DNA of 64,000 nt from Stentor roeselii (taxonomy: Eukaryota; Ciliophora; Heterotrichea; Heterotrichida; Stentoridae). The position numbers and the translations under genes are program-made. Location: contig RSEH01000208.1 of the NCBI GenBank assembly GCA_006503475.1, forward strand, positions 23,197 through 87,196. The letters run 5' to 3'. Every line of letters begins with the position of its first letter. Position 1 is the stretch's first letter. Of this stretch, positions 37,707 through 47,629 are shown piece by piece. The notes under the pieces are model-generated. The model saw only the letters and a list, made by a program, of their open reading frames with translations, ran no database searches and was not told where the DNA came from.

Positions 37707-38699
37707 TTAATTATACTCTCGGGAATCAAAACTCAAAGAATCAAACGGGTCGAGTATAAAGTTCTCTTTTCGTACTTTTCTTGCTGAGTTCAACTTATTT
37801 TTTTCAACGAATTTCTGGATTTTTCCTTGGTATTCACCATTTTTCTTCAGTGGAGTCATTCCTAATGGGTTCATTCTGCTACTTGGATAAAATCCAGTGT
37901 GAGTTTTGTTCTGAGTAGCTTTTCTTTCTAGTTCTGCTACTTTTTGTCTTAGTTTTAAGATTTCAATATTGAGTTTTCTGACTTCTTCTTGATGTTTGCA
38001 CTCTTTAGTCTTTTCTTCAGTTTGCATTTTCAAAATAATCTTTTTAAGCTGTTCTAATTCTTCTCTTTGAGGAGAATATCTTCTTTCTCTAGATTTTTCG
38101 ATTCTTATTCTTTTCAACTCTTCCATCTCTACTTTTTTTAGGTGAACAAGTTCCTTTTCCTCCTTTTTCAATTCATTATTTTTCTGTTGGAGCTGTTCCT
38201 TGATCTGTGTGATTTTTTCTAAGTTAATTATTCCTTTTTCAGGTGATTCATTTCTACAGAACCGATTTCTAAGTGTTCTTAGCTGAGAAGAAGACTGACT
38301 TCGAGTATAAGTGCATAAATGGCCTTCGCCCCTTTTCAAGAATTTAGGATTGGGAGAACTAGGAAGACTTTGTAAATCAGTCAAACACGGCACATTAAGT
38401 TTATTAGAAAGACTTGGTAAATCTAGTTCTGAATTTTCATCGATTTTTTTGAAAGTAGGGTTTTTAGATAGTTGCTCTTCAAGAAGCTCCTCAAATTTTT
38501 TTTTCACTTGTTTGACTGGAACCTCATCATGTGGATTTGTCTCACGTGATGATCGTTGAGGGGACATTGAGTGAATGGGTGAAGATTTCAAAGAGTTGCT
38601 TGATGGACTAGGTAACGGATAGACTGACGCTAAATACCTCAGGTAGTTTGCTTGCATTTTCAACAGTTTAGCTTTTTCGGATGAGTAGATGGACTCCAT
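37707..38699 (-). CDS. Coiled-coil protein, unknown function (330 aa)
   Basis: Not recognised. The N-terminal half is Ser/Pro-rich and probably disordered, with one helical motif KKFEELLEEQLSKNP at ~68. Residues ~165-265 are a long Lys/Glu-rich coiled coil. The C-terminus is basic with a short FDSLSFDS tail. There is no membrane segment. It lies 51 bp downstream of the stop of the small membrane protein gene and on the same strand, at the end of a tight run of minus-strand genes. Composition would fit a basal-body or cytoskeletal protein, but this is not demonstrable from sequence alone. Confidence 0.75.
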   Translation of the reverse strand: MESIYSSEKAKLLKMQANYLRYLASVYPLPSPSSNSLKSSPIHSMSPQRSSRETNPHDEVPVKQVKKKFEELLEEQLSKNPTFKKIDENSELDLPSLSNKLNVPCLTDLQSLPSSPNPKFLKRGEGHLCTYTRSQSSSQLRTLRNRFCRNESPEKGIINLEKITQIKEQLQQKNNELKKEEKELVHLKKVEMEELKRIRIEKSRERRYSPQREELEQLKKIILKMQTEEKTKECKHQEEVRKLNIEILKLRQKVAELERKATQNKTHTGFYPSSRMNPLGMTPLKKNGEYQGKIQKFVEKNKLNSARKVRKENFILDPFDSLSFDSREYN

Positions 38700-38750
38700 T
38701 GTAATCGTTAATTATAACAAGTATTAAGCCTTAAGTTAAGGGTTGACTTA

Positions 38751-38939
38751 TTAGTTAAGTGTACTCTTTCGGTATAAATAGGCATACAATCCTAAGAAAA
38801 AACCAACAATAAGAACAAAAGTGATAGGATACACATAAGTACTTCCAAGTCGAATCGATTCCTGCTGCCAATGAGCCCTTTTAATTTTTTCCTTCCTCGT
38901 CGGTTCCCTAATCGGTTTTTTTCCAAACCCTTTAACCAT
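38751..38939 (-). CDS. Small single-pass membrane protein (62 aa)
   Basis: The ATG at 38939 was chosen because it follows GTTATAAAT, the start context common here, and clears the upstream gene. Longer frames would begin on a non-ATG codon inside that gene. The protein has a basic N-terminus (MVKGFGKKPIREPTRKEKIKRAHWQQ), then one hydrophobic span (TYVYPITFVLIVGFFLGLYAYLY) and a short tail RKSTLN. The basic N-terminal arm and single span are reminiscent of small respiratory-complex or ER subunits, but no family is claimed. Spacing is 19 nt to the preceding QDPR stop. Confidence 0.72.
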   Translation of the reverse strand: MVKGFGKKPIREPTRKEKIKRAHWQQESIRLGSTYVYPITFVLIVGFFLGLYAYLYRKSTLN

Positions 38940-38958
38940 ATTTATAACCTCAACTAAC

Positions 38959-39672
38959 TTAAAGATACTCCTGAGTGACTTGAGTACCAAGTTTGAATCC
39001 CACAAAGCTTCCATTTTTCGGTGTATTGATTCCTTGATTCCACTTAAATATCAAATCAGCGATTTTATCAGGTTGAACCCACTTCGAAAAGTCAGCAGAA
39101 GGCATTGCTTTTCGATTAGCCTCAGTATTAAGAATATCTGGCAAGATACAAATAACAATATTTTCACTTGTCAGGTCTTTTCGAGTCGACATGTTAAGTG
39201 CCAGACTATGCACCATGTTTTTAGACACTCCATAAGCCAACATACTTGGAGTGTCTTCTTTGAAAGCAAGTAAAGACCCTGTAAGTACCAACATTCCCAT
39301 TTCTGTTAAGAACTTTGAAGATAAATGACTTGCCAGAAGACTTGGGTATGGGTTGCCTCGCAGGTTCAACTCGAATTGAGGGAAAATGTTTTGACCTTCG
39401 ATGTCGCCTTGACACCAGGTCCCTGCTGCGCATAAAATTAAATCATATTTACCTGATAATTTCGATAAAACGGATTCTCCTTGCTTTTCAAGATTGTCTT
39501 CTTGGCTTAGGAGGATGTTGTGCTTCGATAATCGATTTTCGGTGAAATCGATGCTGGTCATTTCCCAGTCTTTTTGAAATCGAGAGATTATGCTTGAGCC
39601 TAGGGCTCCGGAACCTCCTATCACGATTCCTCTTTTGTCTTTAAAAAAGAGTTTTCGTAAAAATTGAGTCAT
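38959..39672 (-). CDS. QDPR: Quinoid dihydropteridine reductase (SDR family)
   Basis: 237 residues from the ATG at 39672; a longer frame starts on TTG three codons earlier and was not used. It is a short-chain dehydrogenase: Rossmann motif GIVIGGSGALGSSI (~17-30), DLILCAAGTW (~76), and catalytic Tyr-x3-Lys in AYGVSKNMVHSLAL. The C-terminal half, ILPDILNTEANRKAMPSADFSKW, matches the conserved VLPVTLDT-NRKSMP-ADFSSW block of QDPR, which regenerates tetrahydrobiopterin using NADH. Length agrees with the family (~240). It is squeezed between PP1 (21 nt upstream) and the small membrane protein (19 nt downstream), all on one strand. Confidence 0.88.
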   Translation of the reverse strand: MTQFLRKLFFKDKRGIVIGGSGALGSSIISRFQKDWEMTSIDFTENRLSKHNILLSQEDNLEKQGESVLSKLSGKYDLILCAAGTWCQGDIEGQNIFPQFELNLRGNPYPSLLASHLSSKFLTEMGMLVLTGSLLAFKEDTPSMLAYGVSKNMVHSLALNMSTRKDLTSENIVICILPDILNTEANRKAMPSADFSKWVQPDKIADLIFKWNQGINTPKNGSFVGFKLGTQVTQEYL

Positions 39673-39693
39673 ATTTACCAATTCTTTAATGGA

Positions 39694-40689
39694 CTACGTA
39701 AAACTTTTCTTAACAGTCTTTGTCCTCGGAGGAGTAACAGGACGTCCTGCATTAAGTCCTCCATAGTTAAACTTCTGTTTCTTCTCAGAAGGTTTAATAA
39801 TCTGAAAGCTACACATGAGTGTATCATCAATACTCATCATACTTCCCGCATTATCAAACTCTCCACAATAATTAGGAGCAGAAAACACAGTAACAAGTTG
39901 TCTCTTAGCAAAAAACTCATACCCATCTTCAACAACTTGATGTGCTCTGCAAATCAAATCAAGATCATGTCTCCTTAAAAAGTTAGCAACGACGTCCATT
40001 CCAAAAGTAAAAGAAACTCCTCTATCATTTTCTCCCCATCCCTGAACTTCCTTATCAGGGTCACTCCAAAGCAAGTCACAAAGCAATCCAGTATCAGGAA
40101 CATCAGTCGGCCTCATAATTCTCTTAATCTGGTCAATACTACTCAGTTCAGGACTAAGTCCACCATGCATGCAAAGTATTTTATCATCAACTAAAGCAGC
40201 AACAGGTAAACAATTAAAACAATCAATGAAAGTTTTCCAGATTTTTACATTGTACCTTCTTTTACACTCATCATAAAAGCCATAGATTCGATTAATTGAG
40301 GCACATTCATGGTTTCCTCGAAGGATGAAGAAGTTTTCAGGGTATTTTATTTTGTAGGATAACAATAGACAAATAGTTTCTAAACTTTGCTTGCCCCGGT
40401 CGACATAGTCTCCTAAAAATAAGTAATTGGCTTCAGGGGGAAAGCCTCCGTACTCGAAAAGACGAAGAAGGTCGAAGTACTGCCCATGGATGTCACCCGC
40501 TATCTTGATGGGTGCTTCTAATTCAAGAAAAATTGGCTGTGACATAAAGATTTCTCGTGATTTCATGCATAGAGCTCTTACTTCACTTTCTGTTAAGTTT
40601 ACTTGTTTTCCTGGTCTCGCTCCTTGCACTTCGAGTAGTCTTTCAATGATACTATCAAGGTCTAGGTCTTGCGGGTTGTTACTTACCAT
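39694..40689 (-). CDS. Serine/threonine protein phosphatase PP1 catalytic subunit
   Basis: A 331-residue PP1 with all metal and catalytic motifs in order: [40 protein letters not shown], and the C-terminal [13 protein letters not shown] (beta12-beta13 loop binding microcystin-type inhibitors in the family). [11 protein letters not shown] and RGVSFTFG are PP1-diagnostic, and the length equals animal PP1 (~330). PP2A and calcineurin are excluded by these. PP1 dephosphorylates a wide range of substrates and is targeted by RVxF regulators. The C-terminal tail ends in [12 protein letters not shown], retaining the Thr-Pro-Pro-Arg inhibitory CDK site of animal PP1. The start follows AATATAA. Confidence 0.98.
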   Translation of the reverse strand: MVSNNPQDLDLDSIIERLLEVQGARPGKQVNLTESEVRALCMKSREIFMSQPIFLELEAPIKIAGDIHGQYFDLLRLFEYGGFPPEANYLFLGDYVDRGKQSLETICLLLSYKIKYPENFFILRGNHECASINRIYGFYDECKRRYNVKIWKTFIDCFNCLPVAALVDDKILCMHGGLSPELSSIDQIKRIMRPTDVPDTGLLCDLLWSDPDKEVQGWGENDRGVSFTFGMDVVANFLRRHDLDLICRAHQVVEDGYEFFAKRQLVTVFSAPNYCGEFDNAGSMMSIDDTLMCSFQIIKPSEKKQKFNYGGLNAGRPVTPPRTKTVKKSFT

Positions 40690-40715
40690 TTATATTAAGT
40701 TTGAAAATTCAATAA

Positions 40716-42011
40716 CTACTGCTTTTCTAGTATCGCGATTTTTGTTCTTATTGAATTGACCAGCATGCCGTTGACTTGCTCTGAGTATTTAATTGATTTT
40801 GAGTTAAAAGGACTCATAAGTTCAATTTTCATTTCGCCAAGTCGAGCTTCTTTGTCGTACTTTTCAATGACTTTTTTTAGTCTTCGGTCTGAAAGGAACT
40901 CGGGCTGGTCTATTGAAAGACTTTTCAAGTCCTGGTCACTCAAGCTTCTTTTTCTTTGTTTTCGAAATTCGAGTAGGTAGTCTTTGGTTTCAGGGGTTTT
41001 TTTTTCAGGTTTTTCTGGAACCATTGGATTTTTCTTGAATTTTCGAGGACTGAAGGAATAAGTTCTCTCTATCGGCTGGTCTTTCTTGATGAAAAGAGCG
41101 GGACTACTAAGTTTCGCTTTAATCAGTTCCATTTCTTTTTTTTTCAACATATCGACTGAAGGTGGGAAGACTTCTTTAACAATTTGAGAATATTTTTTAA
41201 CTTTGTCTTTTAAGTCTTTCTTTATTTCTGATTTTTCTGCTTCAAATAAGAACTTTTCCCGGTCTTCTTCGAGTATTCTTTGAAGAAACTTCGACCTGGT
41301 GGACTTGGAGCGTTCATTGAAGATAGTCTGTGGTTTATGTTGATTTTGAGAAATTTCAAGATACCTGCATCGTTCTCGGAGCTCATCATAGTCCCAAGGT
41401 TTGAACAACTCATGTTTTTTTCGAAGTTCTTCTTTTCTTTTCGCTAGTTCTGGCATTTCAACATTGCTCACAAATTCCGATTCGATTTTTTTGTAAAGAG
41501 GAGTCGTTGAGACGACTTTTCTGAAGTCTCTTTCGCTGATTTCTTTTAATTTTTTCATTTGAAGTTTTCTGTGTTTTGATTTTTCAAGCATGGCTCTTAG
41601 TTGGTCTTCTTTTTGTTTTTCTTTTTCTTGTTGGGTGTAGTAATTGTCGATTTCTTTTTGACGTTCTTCGTCGAGTTGCTGTTGTTTTAGTTCTTCTTCT
41701 TTTTCTTCTAGACGCTGTCTTCGCTCTTGCTGTTCTTTCATTAGTTTTAAGGTGAATGCTCGGTTTGACTCTGCTTTTTCTTTGAAGTCGGTCATGTATT
41801 CTTTTTGGTTGAACTTGAAAAAGGACTTTTCGGGAGACTCTAGATTTTCTCGCTTTTTGAATCGTTTTCGCTTTTGGATTGTTAAGACTTTTTGTTTTAT
41901 TTGGATTTTGACTGACTCGAGACATGACTTCAGAGCCTTTTTTATGGCTTTCTTTTTAGTTGACTTGCAGGTCAGTTCTTTGAGGAAGTCTTTTAAGTAC
42001 TTAGAAGCCAT
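40716..42011 (-). CDS. Long coiled-coil protein, unknown function (431 aa)
   Basis: Not recognised. Highly basic and helical throughout. Lys-rich N-terminus (~1-60), a Glu/Gln/Lys coiled coil at ~75-165, a segment LFKPWDYDELRERCRYLE (~205), then KKYSQIVKEVFPPSVDMLKKKEMELIKAK (~270). The C-terminus contains LLEFRKQRKRS and a further helix. No membrane segment. The Pro-flanked helix at ~270 looks like a conserved functional segment. The 26-nt distance to the PP1 start is notable. A microtubule or axonemal association is plausible given composition; confidence in being a real gene is high, in function none. Confidence 0.82.
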   Translation of the reverse strand: MASKYLKDFLKELTCKSTKKKAIKKALKSCLESVKIQIKQKVLTIQKRKRFKKRENLESPEKSFFKFNQKEYMTDFKEKAESNRAFTLKLMKEQQERRQRLEEKEEELKQQQLDEERQKEIDNYYTQQEKEKQKEDQLRAMLEKSKHRKLQMKKLKEISERDFRKVVSTTPLYKKIESEFVSNVEMPELAKRKEELRKKHELFKPWDYDELRERCRYLEISQNQHKPQTIFNERSKSTRSKFLQRILEEDREKFLFEAEKSEIKKDLKDKVKKYSQIVKEVFPPSVDMLKKKEMELIKAKLSSPALFIKKDQPIERTYSFSPRKFKKNPMVPEKPEKKTPETKDYLLEFRKQRKRSLSDQDLKSLSIDQPEFLSDRRLKKVIEKYDKEARLGEMKIELMSPFNSKSIKYSEQVNGMLVNSIRTKIAILEKQ

Positions 42012-42689
42012 AAATTATATGGAATGATTTTTAGGGAGTTGGTAGAGTGGATCTTGAGGATTTGGAGATTTGAAGGGTGAGAATCGTTGAGTGCTTTTTT
42101 TATTCTAGAGAAGGAATGTTGGTGAATTGATGGTTTTCATGTGGATAGTTAAATAGTGAAGGTAAGGAGATTTTATTGGAATTTGTTTGGTAATGTATGG
42201 AATTCCGTTTCGTTTTGGAGATCTATCAATAGAAAATATTAAGCTTGGTCTCTTAAGTAGAAGTGAGATAAAGGAAAGTATTTATTTAGATCTATCAAGA
42301 GTATTTGCACTTAGATGTTTAGAGATCATTTGGAATAAAGGCTCGATTTTTATTTATTGAGAGAAATGATTTTCAGAGCATCATATCCTAATAGAGACAA
42401 ACTTTTTGCACAGCAGATAAATCATGGTATGCAGAATAGTTTATCAACCCTTGTGCCATCACTGAGATAAATTTATAAAAAAATTATCAAATTCTCAACT
42501 CTTTTTAAAATATAGACACACACCCGTACCTGCATCGAATTTTAAGCATACTATATTTAGATCTATAAATTGAATAGAAGATATAGATAATTCTAATAGA
42601 GATTCACATAATTAATTACAAGATGTATTAAGGGGCACAAGGGTATTCCTCCACAACACCTCTAAAAAATAAAATCCAAAAAAATAATA
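42012..42689. other. Intergenic between divergent genes, no gene seen
   Basis: 678 bp. G/T-rich next to the minus-strand gene and C/A-rich next to the plus-strand kinase start. The motif ATAGA(T/A)-CTATA(A/T)A recurs near 42550. No coding content. Confidence 0.6.
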
Positions 42690-44975
42690 ATGGAAAACCA
42701 ATGTTTTATTTGTCGTCAAGCTTTACATCCAACTGATGATTGGAAAATTTGCAAGATATGTAGTATAAAAGTCCATAAAGAATGCACATCTTTAACACCT
42801 CCTGATACTGACATGAGACTCGCACTTCGATACTGCAACAGATGTCTCTGGATTGTAGATAATTCACACCGAGATGAAAATCTTGAAAACATGTATCGAA
42901 CGTTACCTGCAGTAATTGAAACAAATGAAACTCCAACAGAAATCCTTTCAGAGCAGTATGCATTTTTAGAATATTACAGTAATCCAAGCAACAGACACTT
43001 CCGACATCATCCTGAAATACCAAAAAAAGCGAAAGAAATAGAAAATAATGAAAACTATAACCTTGGTTCAAGTGATGATGAATTACAAAATGTTAGCATT
43101 GTTGAAAGCATTAAAAACTTTCATAAAGATGAAGTGCAAGAGGTTTACAATGGAATGATTAAAAATTCGGAAGAAAATAAATTTGTTAGTTGTAATCTTG
43201 AACCTCCTGAATTTGGAAAAATTAACAGTTTTGAAAATTCAGATGAATATAAACTATCGATTGAAGAAAGTCTGAAAAGTCATAGCTTGGAAACGATGAG
43301 GAGACAAAAGGAACAGGAAAGAATAGAAGAAGAAAAAAAAAAAGAATATGAAAGAATCAGATTGGAAGAAATTTGGATGAATAATGAAAGAGAAAGATTA
43401 GAAAAAATCAAAATGGAGGATGAAAGGATTAAATACGAAAATGAATTAAGGGAAAATGAAAAACAAGAAAATGAAAAAAAAAATTTTCAAGATCTGAAAA
43501 GTTCTCAGCAAAAAATAACACCTCCTAAATTATTAAAAAAAAGAGAAACCAATACAAATAAATCACCAGAAAACTATATTAATTCTGATAATATACAATG
43601 GAATCCTATCAGAAACAGCGAGGTTTTTAAGCCAGGCACCTTTTCTCAACCACCCCCCTCGTTCCAGCCATGTCCTGTACCTGAACAAGTTTCTTTGTTT
43701 TATCCTTCAAATATGTTTAATACCCCTACAGGACCAATAGGTGAACAAGGATACATGATTCCTAATAATCCAGGGTATTCTTATGAGGATATTACGCAAA
43801 GTAGAGTATATTATAACAATCCGATGCCAGTTTATAATTATCCAACTTTCAGCTATGAAGATATTGAACAAGATAGGGTTCCAATAACGGTCGCCAGTCA
43901 AAGGACAAATGAAGTTCCAGAGCCGACAATGCGTCCTCCTCCAGATTCAGCAAGAAATCCATCTTCTTCTAATCCACACGACTCTGAACTACTCCCCGGT
44001 TACAGTATCCTAAACCCAGCTCCAATATCAAACCCATCCTTAATATCAAGCAATTATTCAATCCTACCCGATCTCCAAAACAATAACTCAAATCGTAAAT
44101 CCGTCTATCAAGAACTAAAACTAATAAAAGAAGACCCCAGAAACCACTTCGATCTCTTAAAAAAAATCGGAAACGGCAGCATCGGGCAGGTTTTTTTATC
44201 AAAAGAAAAATCAACAAACAAAGAATTTGCAATAAAAATCCTAAACCCTTCATCAGAAACCGAAAAAAGGTTAATCTTAAATGAAGTGACTTTAACAGTC
44301 AACTCCCAGAACAACAACATAATCATTTACCATAAATTTTACGAACATTTTCAAGAAATCTGGATAATCGAAGAGCTTATGGCATGTTCTTTAGCTGACT
44401 TGATTCTAGACCGCCCAGGAAGGATCCCTGAGTCAATAATTGCATATCTTTTAAGAGAGATATTAAAAGGACTTGCCTATCTTCACAGAAGGCAAAGGAT
44501 TCACCGAGACTTAAAGTCGGATAATATTCTTCTTTCAATGGAAGGACAAGTGAAAATTGGAGATCTTGGTTATTGTGTCCAACTTTCAGACCAAAACCCG
44601 AACCGACAAACTTTTGCAGGGACTCTTCTTTGGATGGCTCCTGAAGTAGTGAATCAAGACTTTTATAATGAAAAAGTTGACATCTGGAGTCTCGGGATCA
44701 TCACTTTTGAACTCGTCACTGGAGAGCCTCCTCATTATAAAGATGGACAGCAGAAGATAGTCATCAGTATTTTAAATCATAATGCTCCAAGTATAGACAG
44801 GAACAATTTCAACATTAGTGATGAACTGTTTTCTTTTGTTTCTCGTTGTTTAGTGAAAGACCCGATGAGAAGAGCTGGCTGTGAAGAGCTTTTATTTCAT
44901 CCTTTTATTCAGAATTCGCCATGCACTTGTGATGAGTTCAGAGGGTTTTTTGAAGAATGGAAACTGAATAGATAG
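42690..44975 (+). CDS. PHD-like zinc finger plus PAK/STE20-type protein kinase
   Basis: A 761-residue protein. Residues 5-52 form a Cys4-His-Cys3 arrangement (CFIC, CKIC, H29, C32, CNRC) of PHD/RING-related zinc fingers. A Glu/Lys/Arg-rich coiled coil spans ~195-270, then a Pro/Tyr-rich disordered segment (~300-480) contains two copies of SYEDI-x-Q-x-R-V. The kinase domain is ~486-750: IGNGSIGQVFL, VAIK-type FAIKIL, HRDLKSDNILL and GTLLWMAPEVV, as in PAK/GCK kinases. DFG is replaced by DLG. The C-lobe WSLGIITFELVTGEPPH is intact, so activity is likely. No CRIB is seen. The zinc finger fused to a STE20-type kinase is an unusual combination. Strand composition resets near 43950. Confidence 0.87.
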   Translation: MENQCFICRQALHPTDDWKICKICSIKVHKECTSLTPPDTDMRLALRYCNRCLWIVDNSHRDENLENMYRTLPAVIETNETPTEILSEQYAFLEYYSNPSNRHFRHHPEIPKKAKEIENNENYNLGSSDDELQNVSIVESIKNFHKDEVQEVYNGMIKNSEENKFVSCNLEPPEFGKINSFENSDEYKLSIEESLKSHSLETMRRQKEQERIEEEKKKEYERIRLEEIWMNNERERLEKIKMEDERIKYENELRENEKQENEKKNFQDLKSSQQKITPPKLLKKRETNTNKSPENYINSDNIQWNPIRNSEVFKPGTFSQPPPSFQPCPVPEQVSLFYPSNMFNTPTGPIGEQGYMIPNNPGYSYEDITQSRVYYNNPMPVYNYPTFSYEDIEQDRVPITVASQRTNEVPEPTMRPPPDSARNPSSSNPHDSELLPGYSILNPAPISNPSLISSNYSILPDLQNNNSNRKSVYQELKLIKEDPRNHFDLLKKIGNGSIGQVFLSKEKSTNKEFAIKILNPSSETEKRLILNEVTLTVNSQNNNIIIYHKFYEHFQEIWIIEELMACSLADLILDRPGRIPESIIAYLLREILKGLAYLHRRQRIHRDLKSDNILLSMEGQVKIGDLGYCVQLSDQNPNRQTFAGTLLWMAPEVVNQDFYNEKVDIWSLGIITFELVTGEPPHYKDGQQKIVISILNHNAPSIDRNNFNISDELFSFVSRCLVKDPMRRAGCEELLFHPFIQNSPCTCDEFRGFFEEWKLNR

Positions 44976-44996
44976 GGTTATGAGAATTAGTAATAA

Positions 44997-47627
44997 ATGG
45001 GCTACCCGGCTTATCCAACTATGAAGCTTTATATTACCAGAACTTACTTTATTTTGCAAACTCCTGACCTTGGAGCGAAGTATCAGCTGGTCATTGAAAG
45101 AGAATCTGGCAGGGCGTATAGTTCTGAAAATTTCAATCCTCTTGGACATTCTAGTGGAAGACCTGAAATTTTCTACCTGGATATCTTTCTTATTATTGGA
45201 ATTGTTCCTGTTAATGAAGTCTTGTATCTGGCCGTAGTAACCGAAGCCGACATAATCGACAGTATAAAAGACCAGAACATCTACACAATAACAGGAGTCC
45301 GATTTATTCCAATCAGTCTCGCAATGAAAGAATCCGAATCCGATAAATCAGAAACCCATAATCTAATAAAGCTCCTTTCCTCAGGTTTCTACTTTTCTTA
45401 CTACTACGACCTAACACGTTCACTTTCAAATCACAAGTCAGAAGGAACATTGCATGAAAAGGCAGATCCAAGTTTTTATTGGAATTTCGAACTTTGCCGC
45501 GACTTTTTATCTCAATCAGTAGACACTCAATGGTTTTTTCCAATAATTCAAGGATTTATAGGCATTCAAACAGTTGTTGTTAATGATAACTTGACTATGC
45601 TTTTCGCTCTTATTTCTAGAAGAAGCTGTGAACGCACAGGCACCAGGTATAACTGCAGAGGTCTTGATGATGAAGGAAATGTTGCGAATTATGTGGAGAC
45701 TGAACAGATATTGATTCAGAATGATACGATTTTTTCTCATATACAGGTCAGAGGATCGGTTCCGTTGTTTTGGGAACAGACTGGGATGTCTGCTCAAGTC
45801 TCTATCACCAGGTCTCTAGAAATGAACGAAATTGGGATCAGAAAACATGGAGATGAAATGTGCAGAAGATTTGGAAAGGTCTTTATGGTTAATTTGCTAT
45901 CCTCATCGAAAAGTGGAGAAAAAGAACTCACTGATGCTTGGGAATTATTGAATCATTCTTTATCTCAGGTGTTTGAGAATAAAATTTATTATCAACATTT
46001 TGACTTTCATAGCATGTGTAAAGGAAATAGGTTCTCGAATTTAAACTCTTTTATTTATAGCTGTCTTGAAGACTATATCAACTTTTTTTACTTTCATATG
46101 GAAAAAGGGGATAAAAAGATTTATGATCAGAAGGGTGTTATTAGGACTAATTGTTTGGACTGTCTTGATAGAACTAATGTTATGCAGAGTTATATTGGAT
46201 GGATGGTCCTTCACCTAAACCTCCAAGAGCAAAAAATATTCCTTCCAAAAACCATGGAGGGTGCAAGTAACCTCCAAATCTGCCGAGTCTTCAAAAACCT
46301 CTGGGCCGACAACGGTGACGCATTAAGCCTTCAATACACAGGTACAGGTTCAACAATATCTGGTGTAACAAGAGAAGGAAGGCAAGGTTTCAAAGGATTG
46401 ATCTCCCACGGTTTAAAGTCCTTAAACCGTTTCTACAACGCAAACGTAGAAGACGCATCCCGTCAAAAAGGCATCGATTTCCTTCTCCGAAAGAAAGGCG
46501 ACGCGAAGCTATTAGGTGCAGACGAGCAGATATTAAATAAAAGAAAACACGAATTTACCCAAACCCAAAAATTTCATTTAAGAGCCGTCACTTGGAACCT
46601 GGCAGGAAGAAAAATTCCAGAATCAACAGATTTTTCTGAAATCATCATCGGCTCACATGCCCCTGACCTTCTTTTCATAACTTTCGAGGAATGTGTGAAG
46701 TTAAACCCTAGAAATGTTCTTCAAGAAGGAAATAATCGTGAAGCCGTTCAAAACTTAAGAGATATAATTGAAAAGTCTCTTTTTAACACAGGTATTGGAT
46801 ATTCTAAACTTTGTCAGAATGACTTGGTTGGCATTTGCTTGTTTATTTATGCGAAAAGAGTCCATTGTGATAAAATCACAAAACTTGAAACTGATGCTAT
46901 TCGAGTTGGATTTGGAGGAAAAATGGGAAATAAAGGAGGTGTCGCTGGAAGGCTTAACTTTTATGATACTTCTATTTGTGTATTAGGCTGTCACCTGGAA
47001 AGTGGAAATGAAAACAACGAAGCTCGTATTTCTCAGTTGTTAGATATGCATAACCGAGCTTTTCAACAAGAAAAAGTAGGAAAAACGAATCAATTTCATA
47101 TCATGCAACACAATATGCGCTTTGTGATGGGCGATTTGAACTTTCGAGTACCGCTTCCTAATCATCAGGTACGTGCAAAGATAGCGAATGGGAACTTTCG
47201 TGATTTGATTAATGATGATCAGCTGATTCAAGCCATGCTTTCGAATAAGATCCCTGAGTATCAAGAACATCTTATTGACTTTATTCCCACTTATAAGTTT
47301 GACTTTGGGACTAATGTTTATGATACTTCGAAGAAGCAAAGGTCGCCTGCATGGTGCGATCGAGTCCTCTTCACGGGGTCGGGGGTTAAGTGCACTGGCT
47401 ATGAAAGTATTGATAATAGAATCTCTGATCATAGACCTGTTGTCGCTGATTTTAGTATTATGGTCGAAAAGATTGATGCTGAACTTAAGAGGAAAATTGA
47501 AGAAGATATTATTTTGTTAGGACGAGAAGAACCTGAAGAGAGAGCAGAGAGAGAAGAGAGAGGAGAGAGAGAAACTCCTGTGTATTCAAGGAAGTCGGCA
47601 CCGGAGTTTGTCGATTTATTAGCTTAG
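44997..47627 (+). CDS. Synaptojanin-like phosphoinositide phosphatase (Sac1 + inositol 5-phosphatase)
   Basis: An 876-residue protein with two phosphatase domains, as in animal synaptojanins and yeast Inp51-53. The Sac domain (~1-500) has the catalytic RTNCLDCLDRTNVMQS (CX5R, ~383-398). The 5-phosphatase domain (~528-850) has RAVTWNLAGRK, FITFEECVK, GGKMGNKGGVAGRL, MGDLNFRV, SPAWCDRVLF and SDHRPVVADF. Together these can strip 3-, 4- and 5-phosphates from phosphoinositides, terminating PI(4,5)P2 signals and driving clathrin uncoating. The Pro-rich tail of synaptojanin is replaced by a short Glu/Arg tail. Its start is 21 nt after the kinase stop. It is the natural antagonist of the PIP kinases at 8-13 kb. 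Confidence 0.95.
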   Translation: MGYPAYPTMKLYITRTYFILQTPDLGAKYQLVIERESGRAYSSENFNPLGHSSGRPEIFYLDIFLIIGIVPVNEVLYLAVVTEADIIDSIKDQNIYTITGVRFIPISLAMKESESDKSETHNLIKLLSSGFYFSYYYDLTRSLSNHKSEGTLHEKADPSFYWNFELCRDFLSQSVDTQWFFPIIQGFIGIQTVVVNDNLTMLFALISRRSCERTGTRYNCRGLDDEGNVANYVETEQILIQNDTIFSHIQVRGSVPLFWEQTGMSAQVSITRSLEMNEIGIRKHGDEMCRRFGKVFMVNLLSSSKSGEKELTDAWELLNHSLSQVFENKIYYQHFDFHSMCKGNRFSNLNSFIYSCLEDYINFFYFHMEKGDKKIYDQKGVIRTNCLDCLDRTNVMQSYIGWMVLHLNLQEQKIFLPKTMEGASNLQICRVFKNLWADNGDALSLQYTGTGSTISGVTREGRQGFKGLISHGLKSLNRFYNANVEDASRQKGIDFLLRKKGDAKLLGADEQILNKRKHEFTQTQKFHLRAVTWNLAGRKIPESTDFSEIIIGSHAPDLLFITFEECVKLNPRNVLQEGNNREAVQNLRDIIEKSLFNTGIGYSKLCQNDLVGICLFIYAKRVHCDKITKLETDAIRVGFGGKMGNKGGVAGRLNFYDTSICVLGCHLESGNENNEARISQLLDMHNRAFQQEKVGKTNQFHIMQHNMRFVMGDLNFRVPLPNHQVRAKIANGNFRDLINDDQLIQAMLSNKIPEYQEHLIDFIPTYKFDFGTNVYDTSKKQRSPAWCDRVLFTGSGVKCTGYESIDNRISDHRPVVADFSIMVEKIDAELKRKIEEDIILLGREEPEERAEREERGERETPVYSRKSAPEFVDLLA

Positions 47628-47629
47628 GT

